Shown: positions 48,197-58,656 of the stretch, piece by piece
Layout of the letters: the number at the start of each line of letters is the position of its first letter
Position numbering within the stretch: position 1 is the stretch's first letter
Assembly (NCBI GenBank): GCA_037962975.1
Contig: CM075676.1
Span: 45,866,001-45,930,000, forward strand
DNA from: Clitoria ternatea
Taxonomy: Eukaryota; Streptophyta; Magnoliopsida; Fabales; Fabaceae
Direction: 5' to 3'
Length of the DNA stretch: 64,000 nucleotides
Notes under the pieces: generated by a model
Told to the model about the DNA's origin: nothing
Databases searched by the model: none
The model's input: the letters and a program-made list of their open reading frames with translations, nothing else
Translations under genes and position numbers: made by a program

Positions 48197-48665
48197 TTAA
48201 CTCTTTAACCTATTCACTGCAACCAACACCAGGATGAGGAAGACAATAGCCCATGATATTTCACACAACCACATTAGCATGAAATTCATGGTTCTGTATT
48301 CTTTTAATCTCTCTTCCAACATTACAACCCTGTCCATCTCTGTGTAAAGAACTCCATTACCATGGGTAGAGAAGCTAGCAGTCCTTGCAAGGCTTTGTTG
48401 CCCATTATCAACCCATTCAACATATCCACATGATTTCTCCTTCTGTGACAGAAATGGAACATTTTTCAAACATGGGTAACCTTAAAAACACGAAATGATA
48501 CACAACAAATCCTAAACGTAAGCTTACCATCCAATTAACACATCTAAAAAATAATCTACCAGGATTTTTTGGGCTCTTCGAAACTAGTTGCAACACAGGT
48601 TCGTTACATTTACATAACCTCCTAAAGGAGACCCTTGAGAATGACCTACTCGATCTTGTAGACAT
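48197..48665 (-). CDS. GRF zinc-finger protein with C-terminal membrane segment, MULE second gene
   Basis: Exon 1 is 48665-48528 and exon 2 is 48442-48197 (GT-AG intron of 85 bp, phase 0). The product is 127 residues. A GRF-type zinc finger (CKC, then SKSPKNPGRLFFRC, then KEKSCGYVEWVD) spans residues 18-59 with four cysteines. A charged, probably coiled-coil stretch follows (VVMLEERLKEYRT), and a hydrophobic segment (about residues 103-122) ends the protein. The start was chosen at the ATG giving MSTRSSRSF; upstream the frame has only a GTG. No break is seen. The gene starts about 170 bp inside the right MULE repeat and points inward, toward mudrA. GRF fingers bind nucleic acid in other proteins; this protein's role is unknown. 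Confidence 0.75.
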
Positions 48666-48803
48666 GGCATGCGCACTCGACACACTTGGAAGATTAGGGA
48701 GGAAAGCCTAGGGCACCTTTTTATGGGTCAACAAGAAAAGTAACCGTTAGGGTATGTGAGCAGCACATGCGTGAGGAAGAAGACAGAAGGAAGAGAGCAA
48801 CGT

Positions 48804-49072
48804 CTTAATTTCAATTAACTTCAAGGGCTAATTAATTTCATTAACCTTTAATTAAAAAAGAGAGACTCAATCCTAAAATGATGAGTCACATGCCATATAT
48901 GCCATGACAGACGTGTGACTAGGCTCCAACTCATCAGTTGGCAGAGGCAGTCAACGGAAGGAGTTATATTCAACACTTAAAAATTTTCCAGAGACACAAT
49001 ACTAAGAAAAATTATTTCCGAAGGCAAATCCAAAATCTCAACAATTCCATGGGCTAAATTTACCCTTTAGCC
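48804..49072 (-). repeat. Right terminal inverted repeat of the MULE
   Basis: Reverse complement of 17154-17391 plus the part displaced to 40124 onward. It is uninterrupted and so shows the pre-insertion sequence of the CACTA target. It probably carries the promoter of the GRF gene. Confidence 0.9.
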
Positions 49073-49081
49073 TATTTATTA

Positions 49082-50275
49082 AATATATTTTAATATTAAA
49101 ACATTTATGAATATTGAATATATTTATTAAATATAAATATACTATTATTAATAAATATATTTTTATATATATTATTATTAAATATGTCCATTATTTGATG
49201 TGTTTTTAATATTATTAAAATATATTTTTATTAAATCTATTTTAAATAATATATTTTTACATAGTTTTAATAAAATATATTTATTAAAAATATCTGTAAT
49301 AATATTTATTATTAATATATTTATCTAATAAATATATGATTATTAAAATCATATATTTGAAAAATATAATATAATAAATATATTATGATTATTATAATTA
49401 ATAATAAATATTATTAAATGTGATAAATATATTTTTATGACATATTTATTATTATATATTTAATGAATATATTTTAATAGTAACATGTTTATTAAATAGT
49501 AATAAATTTAATAATAAATTTTATTTTAAAATATAGAATAGTTATATTTTTAATTAATATAATTACTAATAACAATATTTTAATATTTAATAAATATATT
49601 ACTATTTATTATTAAATATATAATTTAAAAATTTATATCATAATCTAAAAATTAGATTATAATCTAAAAAATTAGAATATTCAAAATATAAAAAACCAAT
49701 ACAATTTTTTCATATTATAATATGACTTTGATAAAAACTATCAAACAAGAAACAATGAGATTACTATAATATGTAAATTAGATTATAATCTAAAGATGAT
49801 ATTATAATCTATTTTAATTAATTAAAAAGAATTCTTTTTTATGTAATAAGAACATGACTTTAATCATTTTAAGTTTTTCAACCGATATTTTTAGAGTAAT
49901 TAGATGTAATTTTTAAAAATAGTTGAAATTTGTTGTAAGTCTAGGTGTATCTAAAATATCTTAACTTAACTAACAAGGTCCGAAAACCCGAGGAAATTTT
50001 TCACGAATTAATTTGAGTTTCAAAACAGGGTTTTGGGACCATACCACAACACTATTATCATTATACATATGTATTTCCATGCGGTGGGACAATCCATGGT
50101 CACCACTCCCAAAATATTATCGTCAACATATCACATAGTACGTCCAAAATGTGCCTAGGCTTCCAGTTGAAGCCACCAGACATCAAAATGAGCACATGCT
50201 ACAGCCGGTCAAGGCGATACCATACTAAAAGGTGTACATTTATATACATATTTATATGGGTCTCCAAGACCACAC
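49082..50275. other. Extremely AT-rich intergenic DNA
   Basis: 49082-49900 is almost wholly A and T, with recurring TAAATATATT-like words and no frame of note. From 49970 the composition becomes normal, but I recognised nothing coding. Confidence 0.6.
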
Positions 50276-50765
50276 TGTTAACCAAGTGGCCTCAATTACT
50301 CAAGAGGGGGGGGGGTGAATTGAGTATTAAAAATTTTACTTGGAATGCTTTTGAAATTGATTCTTTAATAGTTATACTTAAAGAAGATGATAAATTTAAT
50401 CACAAATGATAACAATTTTTACACAAAGCAAATTAACGAGTACTAAGTATATGCCAAATAAATTCACTAAAGAGATAAATTAATATTCAAGTAATAATAT
50501 CAAATTAATCACAACACTATTTTTGGTACTTTGAAAGATTTTGAATTAATTCAAGAATATTACTTAAAACAATTTCAACAATGTTAATCGAAATAATTTA
50601 TAACTCAATAGAATATGTACTTAATCCAAATTAATTAGCAATAACAAAGGAGTTAATTTATCTAGTTATAAACACAATAAAATAAGCAAGTAAGTTAAGT
50701 GCACAAATTAAATGAGTTTAGGGAAAAGAGATTTGCAAACTGATATATACAAGTTCCACCACACC
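50276..50765 (-). mobile_element. Diverged Sirevirus LTR fragment
   Basis: The start (GTGGCCTCAATTACTCAAGA, then a G run and GTGAATTGAGT, then TTTTACTTGGAATGC) matches the reverse complement of the last 70-80 bp of the Sirevirus LTR (24310-24383). It is therefore the 3' edge of a related, older LTR on the minus strand. Similarity fades after about 100 bp, and the right limit is uncertain. Confidence 0.6.
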
Positions 50766-52816
50766 TGTAACACCCCTATTTTTATTTTTATATTAAAATT
50801 TTAAAGGAATTAAATTATGGTTCTTTAGAACTTTTTAACCTACGTATTATTTATATTTTTTGGAATTTTGATTTTTTTTAATAAAATAATATTTTTTTAA
50901 ATAATTTTAAATTCATATAAGTGACTTAAATTAAAAATATTTATAAGAAAATGAATTTAAATTATAAGAAAATTTTCTAAAATCCGTTTCAAGTAGACTT
51001 ATCTAAAAATTATCAGTTTGAGAAAAATCTTGATTTTTTCCAATCGTTAAAAAATTGGAAACGTATCAATAAATTTTTATTAACAGAAAATTTTAGATTT
51101 TTAAAATTTTAGCTTTATATTACTTATTATAAAATTAGTGAGGACTGATATAATATCGCTAAATTTCAAAAAGGACTTATTTTGAATATTTAAAATATAC
51201 CGAGTGAAGGGTTACTATTTGACTTAATAATTTTGCTGACAATTACTATGCAAATCACTATGCATGTATGAAATTTTCAAAAGATGTACAGTAACCTAGA
51301 TTAAAAAATTCAAAAATACATAGTACTTTTATATTAAAATAATAGAATGTATAGTAAATTTTTTTCCTATAAATACTGAAGGATTTTTTCTTTAGAATTC
51401 ATAATTTCAGATTAAGTTTTCTTAATATAGTAGTGCTAGTGAGATAGTGGTGGAAGTGAGAGAGAGAAGAAAAGTTTTTGGAGAGAAGGTTCTGCCAAAA
51501 TCCTAAGGTAAGAATACTTCTCTTTTATATTTTTTGGGTTATTTTTATATCGTTTTTAGAAATCTGTTATTATACTGGAAATAATATTATTTTAAGTTAC
51601 TATTCTGCATAGTAAACACTATTTCAATAGTAAATTACTATTTCAATAGTAAATTACTATTCAAATAGTAAATTACTATTTACTGTTACTATTTACTGTT
51701 ACTATTTACGATTTACTATTTACTGTTACTATTCACGTTTTACTATTTATTGTTGCTATTCACGTTTTACTATTTACTATTACTATTCATGATTTACTAT
51801 TCACTATTCACTATTCAAAATTTATCATTTCTGTTTTAAGTAGTAATCTTAATCTTCGTCTTATGCTTATACTGAAATAAGATTGATATTAATATTTTTA
51901 GAAATCGGAGGCGCAAAGCAAATCCATTTTGGGTAACAATTCAAGGTAAGAGGGAGTGAGATAAGAGTATAATATGAAAAGACATAAGAATAATGGGAGG
52001 AGTCCCCTACTCCTTTTAAATTTAATAATATTATTATTTTAAAATATTAACTTTTTAACTTAACAATTTTAATAAATTTTAATTTAAATATCCGGTTTAA
52101 CTAACTCTAACATACCTATGCAAGGACTTGGACCATTATGACCTATATGGACTGGACTATACCTATGCAAGGACTTGGACCATTATGACCCATACGGACT
52201 GAACTATACCTATGCAAGGACTGGATTATATGGACTTACATATACCTATGCGAGGAATTGACCAAAATGACTCAAATTGACTATATTAATAATCATTAAA
52301 TTTTGTATTGTGATATGTATTAATGATATTTAATTGATTTGATTATGATTTGATTATGATTGATTGATTGATGATATTTAGTTATGATTGATATTGCTTG
52401 ATTTTGATTGATGATATTGTAATGTGGAGTTTGAGCATATAGCGAGCATGACGGAAAGCTAAAATTTAGTAAGAATTTCTTACCTTACTCTTTAAATTTT
52501 ATTATCTTTTATTCCTTCTTAGAAATTATTTCTATTAACTTTATTTTCAATATTTAGAATAAAAAAATTAGTATTTATTTTAGAAAGAAAACATTTTATG
52601 AGAATTTATTTAATTAAATTTTGAGTTAAAGAAAATTTTTGTAATGTTAAGTATTTTTGGTTAATAATTATTCTCTTTTAATAAAACAAAATTTTTTTAA
52701 AAGAAAATTATTTTATTTTTTCCAACATAATAACTAAAGATATTTAGAAATAATTGAGATTCCTAAATTTGATTTTGTTAAGATTTAATTTGAGAAAGAT
52801 TAACATTGATAAAATC
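50766..52816 (+). repeat. Probable truncated long LTR with internal tandem repeats
   Basis: Begins TGTAACACCCC, a common LTR start, and has a TATA-like TATAAATA at about 51370 followed by a leader-like purine-rich stretch. Two internal arrays stand out: TTTACTATT/TTCACTATT words at 51600-51840, and about three copies of a 55-60-bp unit with CCTATGCAAGGACTTGGACC at 52108-52260. No matching TTACA end, primer site or partner LTR was found. Confidence 0.4.
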
Positions 52817-52889
52817 CAGAGCCTATCCTGGAACAAGGCGATGTCATAAATTGAAACAAAAACAAAACTTGCAAATTTACAGCTAGTTT

Positions 52890-55550
52890 TCAAGGGTCGG
52901 ATGGTACCCCTTCTTGCTGGGTGGAGATGAGCTGACCTTCTCCTGACTTGGTTAAACTTTGGGAAGGAAGCAAGTCCGCCAGGACATATTCATCATTAGG
53001 CGCAGGCATGTGACCCCCTTGAACAGGCACCATCAATTCTCCATTGATAAATTCGTAGTAGGGATGAATGCCTGTGGTGGAGAGAGTAACACCTGGATTG
53101 CGATAACGGAGTTGGCGAACAGCCATGCTGAAAGCATCATCAATCGCCGCCTCAGCTGCATCCAAGGCAGATTTTAACTCCTTGTCGAGCCTCTTATTGG
53201 TGGCATCTGAGGCAGTCTTTTCAGCTTGCAGCTCTTGAACCTGCACTTCAAGGTTACCATATGCAGTTGCTGCTTCGTCCAACTCCGCCACCCAGGCATC
53301 TTCAGCCATGGTTTTATTTATTTCTATGGAAACCAACCTCTGCTGAAGTATGCTCACGTCCCCGCCCAAAGTTTGGTTCTGCTGATTCAAATCTGAAACT
53401 TGCTGTTTCAGCAGAACATTATCAGCCTCCACCTGGGAAAGTCCACTCACCTCCTCGCCCAATTTTTTATTCTGTTCTTCTAGCAAGACTTTCTCAGCCT
53501 TTACCTTAGCCAGCTCCTCCGTCAACCTTTTGATGTCGGAGTCAGCGGTGTCGAGATGTTTGTCCTTGGCCTTGATCACCTCAGACAGCAGCTCATTGTC
53601 ATGTTCCAAGCTACGAATCTTTTCCACAGACTCGTGATAAGACGCTTGAAACATGTTGGCCTCGGCAGCAACGTCAGCTATACGGGGTATAGAGGCCAAG
53701 AAACCATCTATTTTTGCAAGGTGCCACCTCGCAGCCGCCACGACATCCGGAATCTCCTCGAAGTCAATGTTGGGGCGGAGGATGAATTCTGGATCACGCC
53801 TCTCCGACTGGCAGGATCCCATATTTGCAAAGTACAAAAAGGGATTCAGACGGGACCCCGCCAGAGGCAAAGAAACAGATCGCCTGGATGACTCCCCTAG
53901 AACATCAATGAGTAAAACCGGTGTCCTTTGAGTAGTCAGATCCAAAGCAGAATCCTCAGCTGGGCGGACTGGGGAAGATTGAACTCCCTCTACTTCTTCC
54001 TCCACGTCGTGGATCGGGGAAGCTTGAATTCCCTCCTCCTCCTCCCCCACAACATTTTCCTCGAGGGAGCCTTCAACTCCGCCCATAGCAGCAGAAGTAC
54101 CCACAACAGGTACTTCCAGAGTCTCCTCCAAGTCAATGGCAGCATCAATTGATGCTCCTTCCTCAACCCTCTTCTTGCTTTTGGTCCTCCTTCTTTGTAA
54201 GGGCTGGAGGTCTATTTCCTCTTCTTCCTCCTCAGCAGCTTCTGGTTCTTGACATTTCTTAGAACGCCTCTCAACAGCAGCTGTTGAGGACCCTGCACCA
54301 CCTTCAAAATTCACTATATTGGTGGATGCAGGGAAAGGAAGGGTCTTTGTTAGAGCAGCAGTCAGACTCCTCCTGGGCTGCATATTATTCTCCGCATCAA
54401 TCTCCCTACGGCTCATGCGGATCCTCTTAATACGTTCCATCCCAGGGAATGCAGCAATTTCTCCTGCAAAACAACATGCATAAATTTGATCAGAAACTGC
54501 AGGAAACAACAAGAGTAATATTCAAGCCAAATGTCTTAACGTATTACTTAAATATCCCTGAGCATCCCGCCCAAGCAACCTTCGACATAAAATCAGCTTG
54601 TGGACGGAGTTGTACTCCTTCAAAGTTCGAAGCACTTCCACAGAAGCAGCTGATAGAGCATTCTCCTCAACTTCGTATGCTCGCTTAGTCAGGAGGAAGT
54701 GCTCATGTGTCCACGCAACTGGGAATCGGTCAATTCCCTCCTTATTCCGCCAGAAGACGGACTCGCCCTTCTTAACAGAGACCTTCACAAAACTTTTTCT
54801 AAAATGAAGTCCGCCTTCCTTGACGGAGTCAGCAAACGCTTTGAAGTTCAAAATCTTCGGCTCCGACCGAAGAGTTACGAAACCTATGCCGCCTGTTTTT
54901 ACATTTACTCTCCTCATAATGAGGCAGAAAGAAAAGAACAACGCCACAGTAGGCGTAAACTCTACGTACTCAGCCATGACTTCAAAGCTACGCACTATTC
55001 CCCAACCATTGGGATGCAGCTGGGAAGGGGCGCAGTCTAGGAACCTCAGCACGCCCATCTGAAATTTATTCAATGGGAAACGCACCCCCAGCTGAGTAAA
55101 TAGAATATCATACATGTATATAGTACGGATATTCTGAGGGCGATGGCATATCCTCTCGTACGTCTTGGGAGAACGAACGATAAACCTCTCTTCATATCGT
55201 TCACTTTTCCAGATGGGCACAGACAACTCCACTACACCGCCACTAGTTGTTGCATGGCGAGAGGAAGTACCCTTAACATCTTCCTCAACCCAACAGTAGG
55301 GGTCAATCTCAAGCGTCTTCTCCCAGTCCAGTCCATGCAACACGACATTTTGACACTCTGCCATTATCAGCACTTGTGTATGGCAAACACCTCCTGACAC
55401 AAACGAATGTACAACATTACTAAAGTACTCCACGCTGTTGTAAAACGTTGAGTCCCTCCCAGTATAAAAAGCCTCATCTTCACTCTCGATATCAGAAAAC
55501 ATGGGACGAATAGAAACCCTAGAACGAGACTCTGACCTCTTTCCTCTCAT
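52890..55550 (-). CDS. Antisense gene of the Tat element (gypsy-type transposon domain plus coiled coil)
   Basis: Exon 1 runs from the ATG at 55550 (MRGKRSESRSRVS) to about 54546. A likely intron ends in TTTTGCAG at about 54464, and exon 2 runs to the stop at 52890-52892. The N-terminal part resembles the putative gypsy-type transposon domain (Transposase_28 family), with blocks such as TIYMYDILFTQLGVRFPLNKF and RFLDCAPSQLHPNGW. Exon 2 has an acidic low-complexity region, then a long coiled coil (about 53170-53650). No stop interrupts it. Such antisense ORFs are known in Tat elements; their function is not established. The splice sites are my inference from frame and consensus. Confidence 0.65.
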
Positions 55551-55570
55551 CTTTGTTTTAATTAACACCC

Positions 55571-56265
55571 AGAAAGAAAAAACAGTACCAACCCAATGAA
55601 AATGAAGACAAAAAGCAGAGGAAGAAGCAGATTACCTTAAACTTCTGAAAGTATAGAAGAACTCCAACACCAATACACTCGCAAGAGAGTAGCAAAAACA
55701 CTTTCAGCAAACAAATACGAAGTGAGAGATGAGGCAAAACATTTCCCTCCTGAGAGTTTACCTATTTATAGGCATGGCTTGGGGGGAAATAAGCGAATCC
55801 TCAAAAATCTCAAAGATGTGTTTGCAGCCGTTAGATAAATCTCATCAACGGTTCTAAAATTCAAACATACGTTTACAACCGTTGGATTAGTCTCACTGAC
55901 GGTTCCTTTTTTGCTGAAACCAATAGACATATCTAAGGGCAGATATTTCATGGGCCGCATTTTCAAAATCCAAGGCCCACGGTAATAACCTCGAAAACGT
56001 TTCTCAATTGCCATCATGCGCATTTATGTCCCATCATTGGAATGACAATCGTTACGAGGGCATACGTGGCAATGGGAGACTGAAGAATAAAAAACATGGT
56101 TTCGAGGCGCATTAATGACAGGCGTGGCAAGTAATGACAAGCCAATAAATGCATGAAAACACTTGCCCACAAATCCTGAACTAGCAAATGCCGCCTAAAC
56201 CCATGCCCACAAAAGCTAAACTTAAGTGTCATAGCTCATTAAAGTGACTCCGCCAGTCACTATAA
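55571..56265. other. 5' region of the antisense gene
   Basis: Non-coding as far as I can see. It contains the TATA box and probable leader of the antisense gene and, further right, no recognised feature before the polypurine tract. Confidence 0.5.
55763..55770 (-). promoter_or_regulatory. TATA box of the antisense gene
   Basis: The minus strand reads TATAAATA, about 215 bp upstream of the ATG at 55550. This supports real minus-strand transcription from inside the element. Confidence 0.6.
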
Positions 56266-56281
56266 CAAGCTAGGGGGCATA
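56266..56281 (+). promoter_or_regulatory. Polypurine tract left of the Tat LTR
   Basis: CAAGCTAGGGGGCATA directly abuts the LTR start TGATCCGG. A polypurine tract belongs before a 3' LTR, so this LTR ends an element lying to the left. Confidence 0.6.
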
Positions 56282-57245
56282 TGATCCGGTCCTAACACCG
56301 GCCCCCAAGAGCATGGCTTTAATGCCTTGCCAGATCAGCATTTTGAATAAAAGAGAAGTATGCTTTAAATACACTACGGATACTGACAAGCGGAATGCAT
56401 ACCGCCAGGTCAAGTAACTCCGCCAAGGCATGTTACTCCGCCAAGGAACGCAACCCCGCCAAGGCATGTTACGCCACCAAGGCACCTTACACCGCCAAGG
56501 CATATTACTCCGCCAAGGAAAGTAACCCTGCCAAAGTTGTTACTCCGCCAAGCCATAGGCTTAATATTGGCGAAATATTGAATTTCCCATACTGCGTAGC
56601 GAGCCCATACTCACAACCCCGGCACGAGATTGACTCTGTCTTGAGAGGTTAATAATGGGAATCACGCTGTCACGCATTAAGGGGAATAACAATAAAATAT
56701 TAAAGCACTAACGTTTTCCAGACAAGTGGTGATACCTACTACAATAATGGTGCATGTAAACGGCGCAAGGACCCACTACCTTTTCAGCATTATGCCTAAA
56801 GACAAGGAGTGGGTCCTACCAATAATGGAGCACCAGTAACAGGTATATAAACCTATCTCAAAAAGGTATAAGGGCTCTCCCCCTATTTCTGAACCTTACA
56901 CTCTCTTACCTGCATAATTCTCTCTGATTGTCTTTCTAAGTCTAAAAGTATTCTGAAATACTGACTTGAGCGTCGGAGAACGATTGCAGGTACCACCCCC
57001 AATCGGGTCAAGACAAAGGAGAGACCGTCAGGCGGACTGTGACACCGCCAACTCTAACTGTGTCAGGGTATAGAAGACAATTCTTGGCAGACTGTGACAC
57101 CGCCACAGAGTACATTACACTCCGCCTCAACATACAAAGACTCTTCGTATTTGTATTTATACACACATTGCTTTGTATCAAAAACACATTTGTATATATT
57201 TTGAGTTGTTCTACAAGCATATCTCTACACCCCCTGTAAAGAACA
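56282..57245 (+). repeat. Tat element LTR, shared by two tandem units
   Basis: About 964 bp from TGATCCGG to AAAGAACA, with TG...CA ends, a TATA box (TATATAA, 56844-56850) and a transcript leader after it. U3 contains about eight short repeats built on TACTCCGCCAAGGCATGTTA at 56400-56560. No second copy lies in the window, so the exact ends rest on the flanking polypurine tract and primer site. Confidence 0.7.
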
Positions 57246-57251
57246 GTTTAT

Positions 57252-57269
57252 TGGCACGCCCAGTGGGAC
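57252..57269 (+). promoter_or_regulatory. Primer binding site of the Tat element
   Basis: TGGCACGCCCAGTGGGAC a few bases after the LTR end resembles the TGGCGCC-type primer sites of plant Tat and Athila elements. I did not assign the tRNA. Confidence 0.6.
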
Positions 57270-57315
57270 CTGTAAATTTGGTAATCCCACAATCTTTGAT
57301 CAATCTTCATCATTA

Positions 57316-58656
57316 ATGGAGAGACAAGGACCAGAGGTACAGAACGAGGATTCTCCTCTACGCAATCCCAGACATCTTAACTTCGATAATGATGCTCAGA
57401 AAAAAGCAACGCAAGCTGATTCTCCAGATCCAAGAGATGACATGATTAGGATGCTGAGAGAAGAAATTGCTGAGCTTCGACGTGAAAAGGCGAATCACAC
57501 TCATGATAGAGCAGGTCCTGGAAAACAACCGCATCATGAGGCGCAAGCACAGGAGGAATCAAGTACTCCTATCTACTCACGCATCCCTACTTACATGGAA
57601 GAGCAACAAAGCCTTCCACTGGCAAATGCACAACATCAAGAGGGGAGGAGAGCAGGCTCAATCGCATCCCCCTCAGGATACAAGATGAGTATCCCATTTT
57701 CTAAAAGGCTCATGAATGCACATGTACCCAGACATTTGCAAACTATGCAGCCCATTTCTATAGGGAAATACACTGGGGAAACAAATCCCTCTAAGCATTT
57801 AGATGCTTATATCTACGAGGCCATGTTTCTAGGAGCTGAGGAGGATGTCATGTGCAGAATGTTCCCCAGAACCCTTACAGGCGAAGCTCTTAGTTGGTTC
57901 AAGAGCTTACCTTCAGGTTCCATTGATTCGTGGGAGGAGCTGGCCTCAGCTTTTGGAAGCCACTTCGTGATCTCCAGGGATGCACCCAGAACCTCTCATA
58001 CCTTGGCTCAAATCAAACAAGGCGACAAAGAATCTCTGAAGGATTTCCTTAAGAGATTTTACAAGGAGTCAGCCATGGTCCCTGATCTGACAGAGGCAAT
58101 CCAGTTGCATATTCTCATAGAAGCTATGCAACCAAAATCACCTTTCACTTTGTCATTGGCAAAGGGACCTCCAACCACGATAGAGGAATTTCGCAGGAAG
58201 GCGTCCAAGTACGTGGGTATTGAGATGCATTTGGAAGCCACTGCATCTCGCAGTAAACCACCCCCTACAACTCCACCTCATGACAAAGGGAAAGAGAAGT
58301 CATCGAAGAATGACAAGTCCCACCAGATGGACAAAGTAGGGAACCAACCTTTCAAACAGCAAGACAGACGCGTGTTCAATTTTGCTCACTATGCACCACT
58401 GAACACATCATACGAGCAAATCTTGCGTGAAATAGGATGGACTACCCTCAATGTTTATGGAATTCAACGTCCACCCCCAATCAGGCGCGGTGGAAACCCA
58501 AAGAAGTATTGTGAATTCCATGAGTCAGTTGGCCACACCACAGAAGAATGTAAGCAACTCAAAAATACCATTGAGGTGCTCATTCGTGAAGGTAAACTGA
58601 AACACTACTTGCTCAAAGGCAAATCTTATGATGAGCCTAAAAAGTTTGAAAAATGA
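57316..58656 (+). CDS. Tat element gag
   Basis: 446 residues from MERQGPEVQ. The central retrotransposon gag domain is clear (FSKRLMNAHVPRHLQTMQPI, then the LTGEALSWFKSLP and SFKHF-like region about residues 190-290). Near the end is a CX2HX4HX4C knuckle (CEFHESVGHTTEEC). It ends at a TGA, after which the same frame continues without a break to 59763, so the stop is probably a nonsense mutation inside gag-pol. Gag would form the particle. Confidence 0.85.
   Translation: MERQGPEVQNEDSPLRNPRHLNFDNDAQKKATQADSPDPRDDMIRMLREEIAELRREKANHTHDRAGPGKQPHHEAQAQEESSTPIYSRIPTYMEEQQSLPLANAQHQEGRRAGSIASPSGYKMSIPFSKRLMNAHVPRHLQTMQPISIGKYTGETNPSKHLDAYIYEAMFLGAEEDVMCRMFPRTLTGEALSWFKSLPSGSIDSWEELASAFGSHFVISRDAPRTSHTLAQIKQGDKESLKDFLKRFYKESAMVPDLTEAIQLHILIEAMQPKSPFTLSLAKGPPTTIEEFRRKASKYVGIEMHLEATASRSKPPPTTPPHDKGKEKSSKNDKSHQMDKVGNQPFKQQDRRVFNFAHYAPLNTSYEQILREIGWTTLNVYGIQRPPPIRRGGNPKKYCEFHESVGHTTEECKQLKNTIEVLIREGKLKHYLLKGKSYDEPKKFEK

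Larger units (their letters stand above)
17154..49072 (+). mobile_element. MULE (Mutator-like) DNA transposon hosting nested insertions
   Basis: Both ends begin GGCTAAAGG...TAAATTTAGCCC in inverse orientation and stay similar for about 240 bp or more. The 9-bp sequence TATTTATTA directly abuts both ends (17145-17153 and 49073-49081), the duplication length expected of Mutator elements. Without the inserted CACTA (22.7 kb) and gypsy relic (3.3 kb), the MULE is about 5.8 kb. It carries a rightward mudrA-type transposase relic (40.5-47.3 kb) and a convergent small gene at its right end (48197-48665). The transposase is broken, so this copy could move only with outside help. Confidence 0.9.
52817..57245 (+). 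mobile_element. 3' part of a Tat/Retand-like gypsy element (antisense gene, polypurine tract, LTR)
   Basis: From left to right this holds the antisense gene (52890-55550), a polypurine tract just before 56282, and an LTR. That is the order of the 3' half of Tat-lineage elements, which often carry an antisense ORF between pol and the 3' LTR. No gag or pol lies to the left, so this copy is truncated there. The LTR is shared with the next element. Confidence 0.55.

Noticed and set aside
17154..49072. A single 32-kb transposon carrying all genes as its own cargo
   Set aside because: The inner CACTA, Sirevirus and gypsy relic each have their own ends and target duplications, so they are later insertions.
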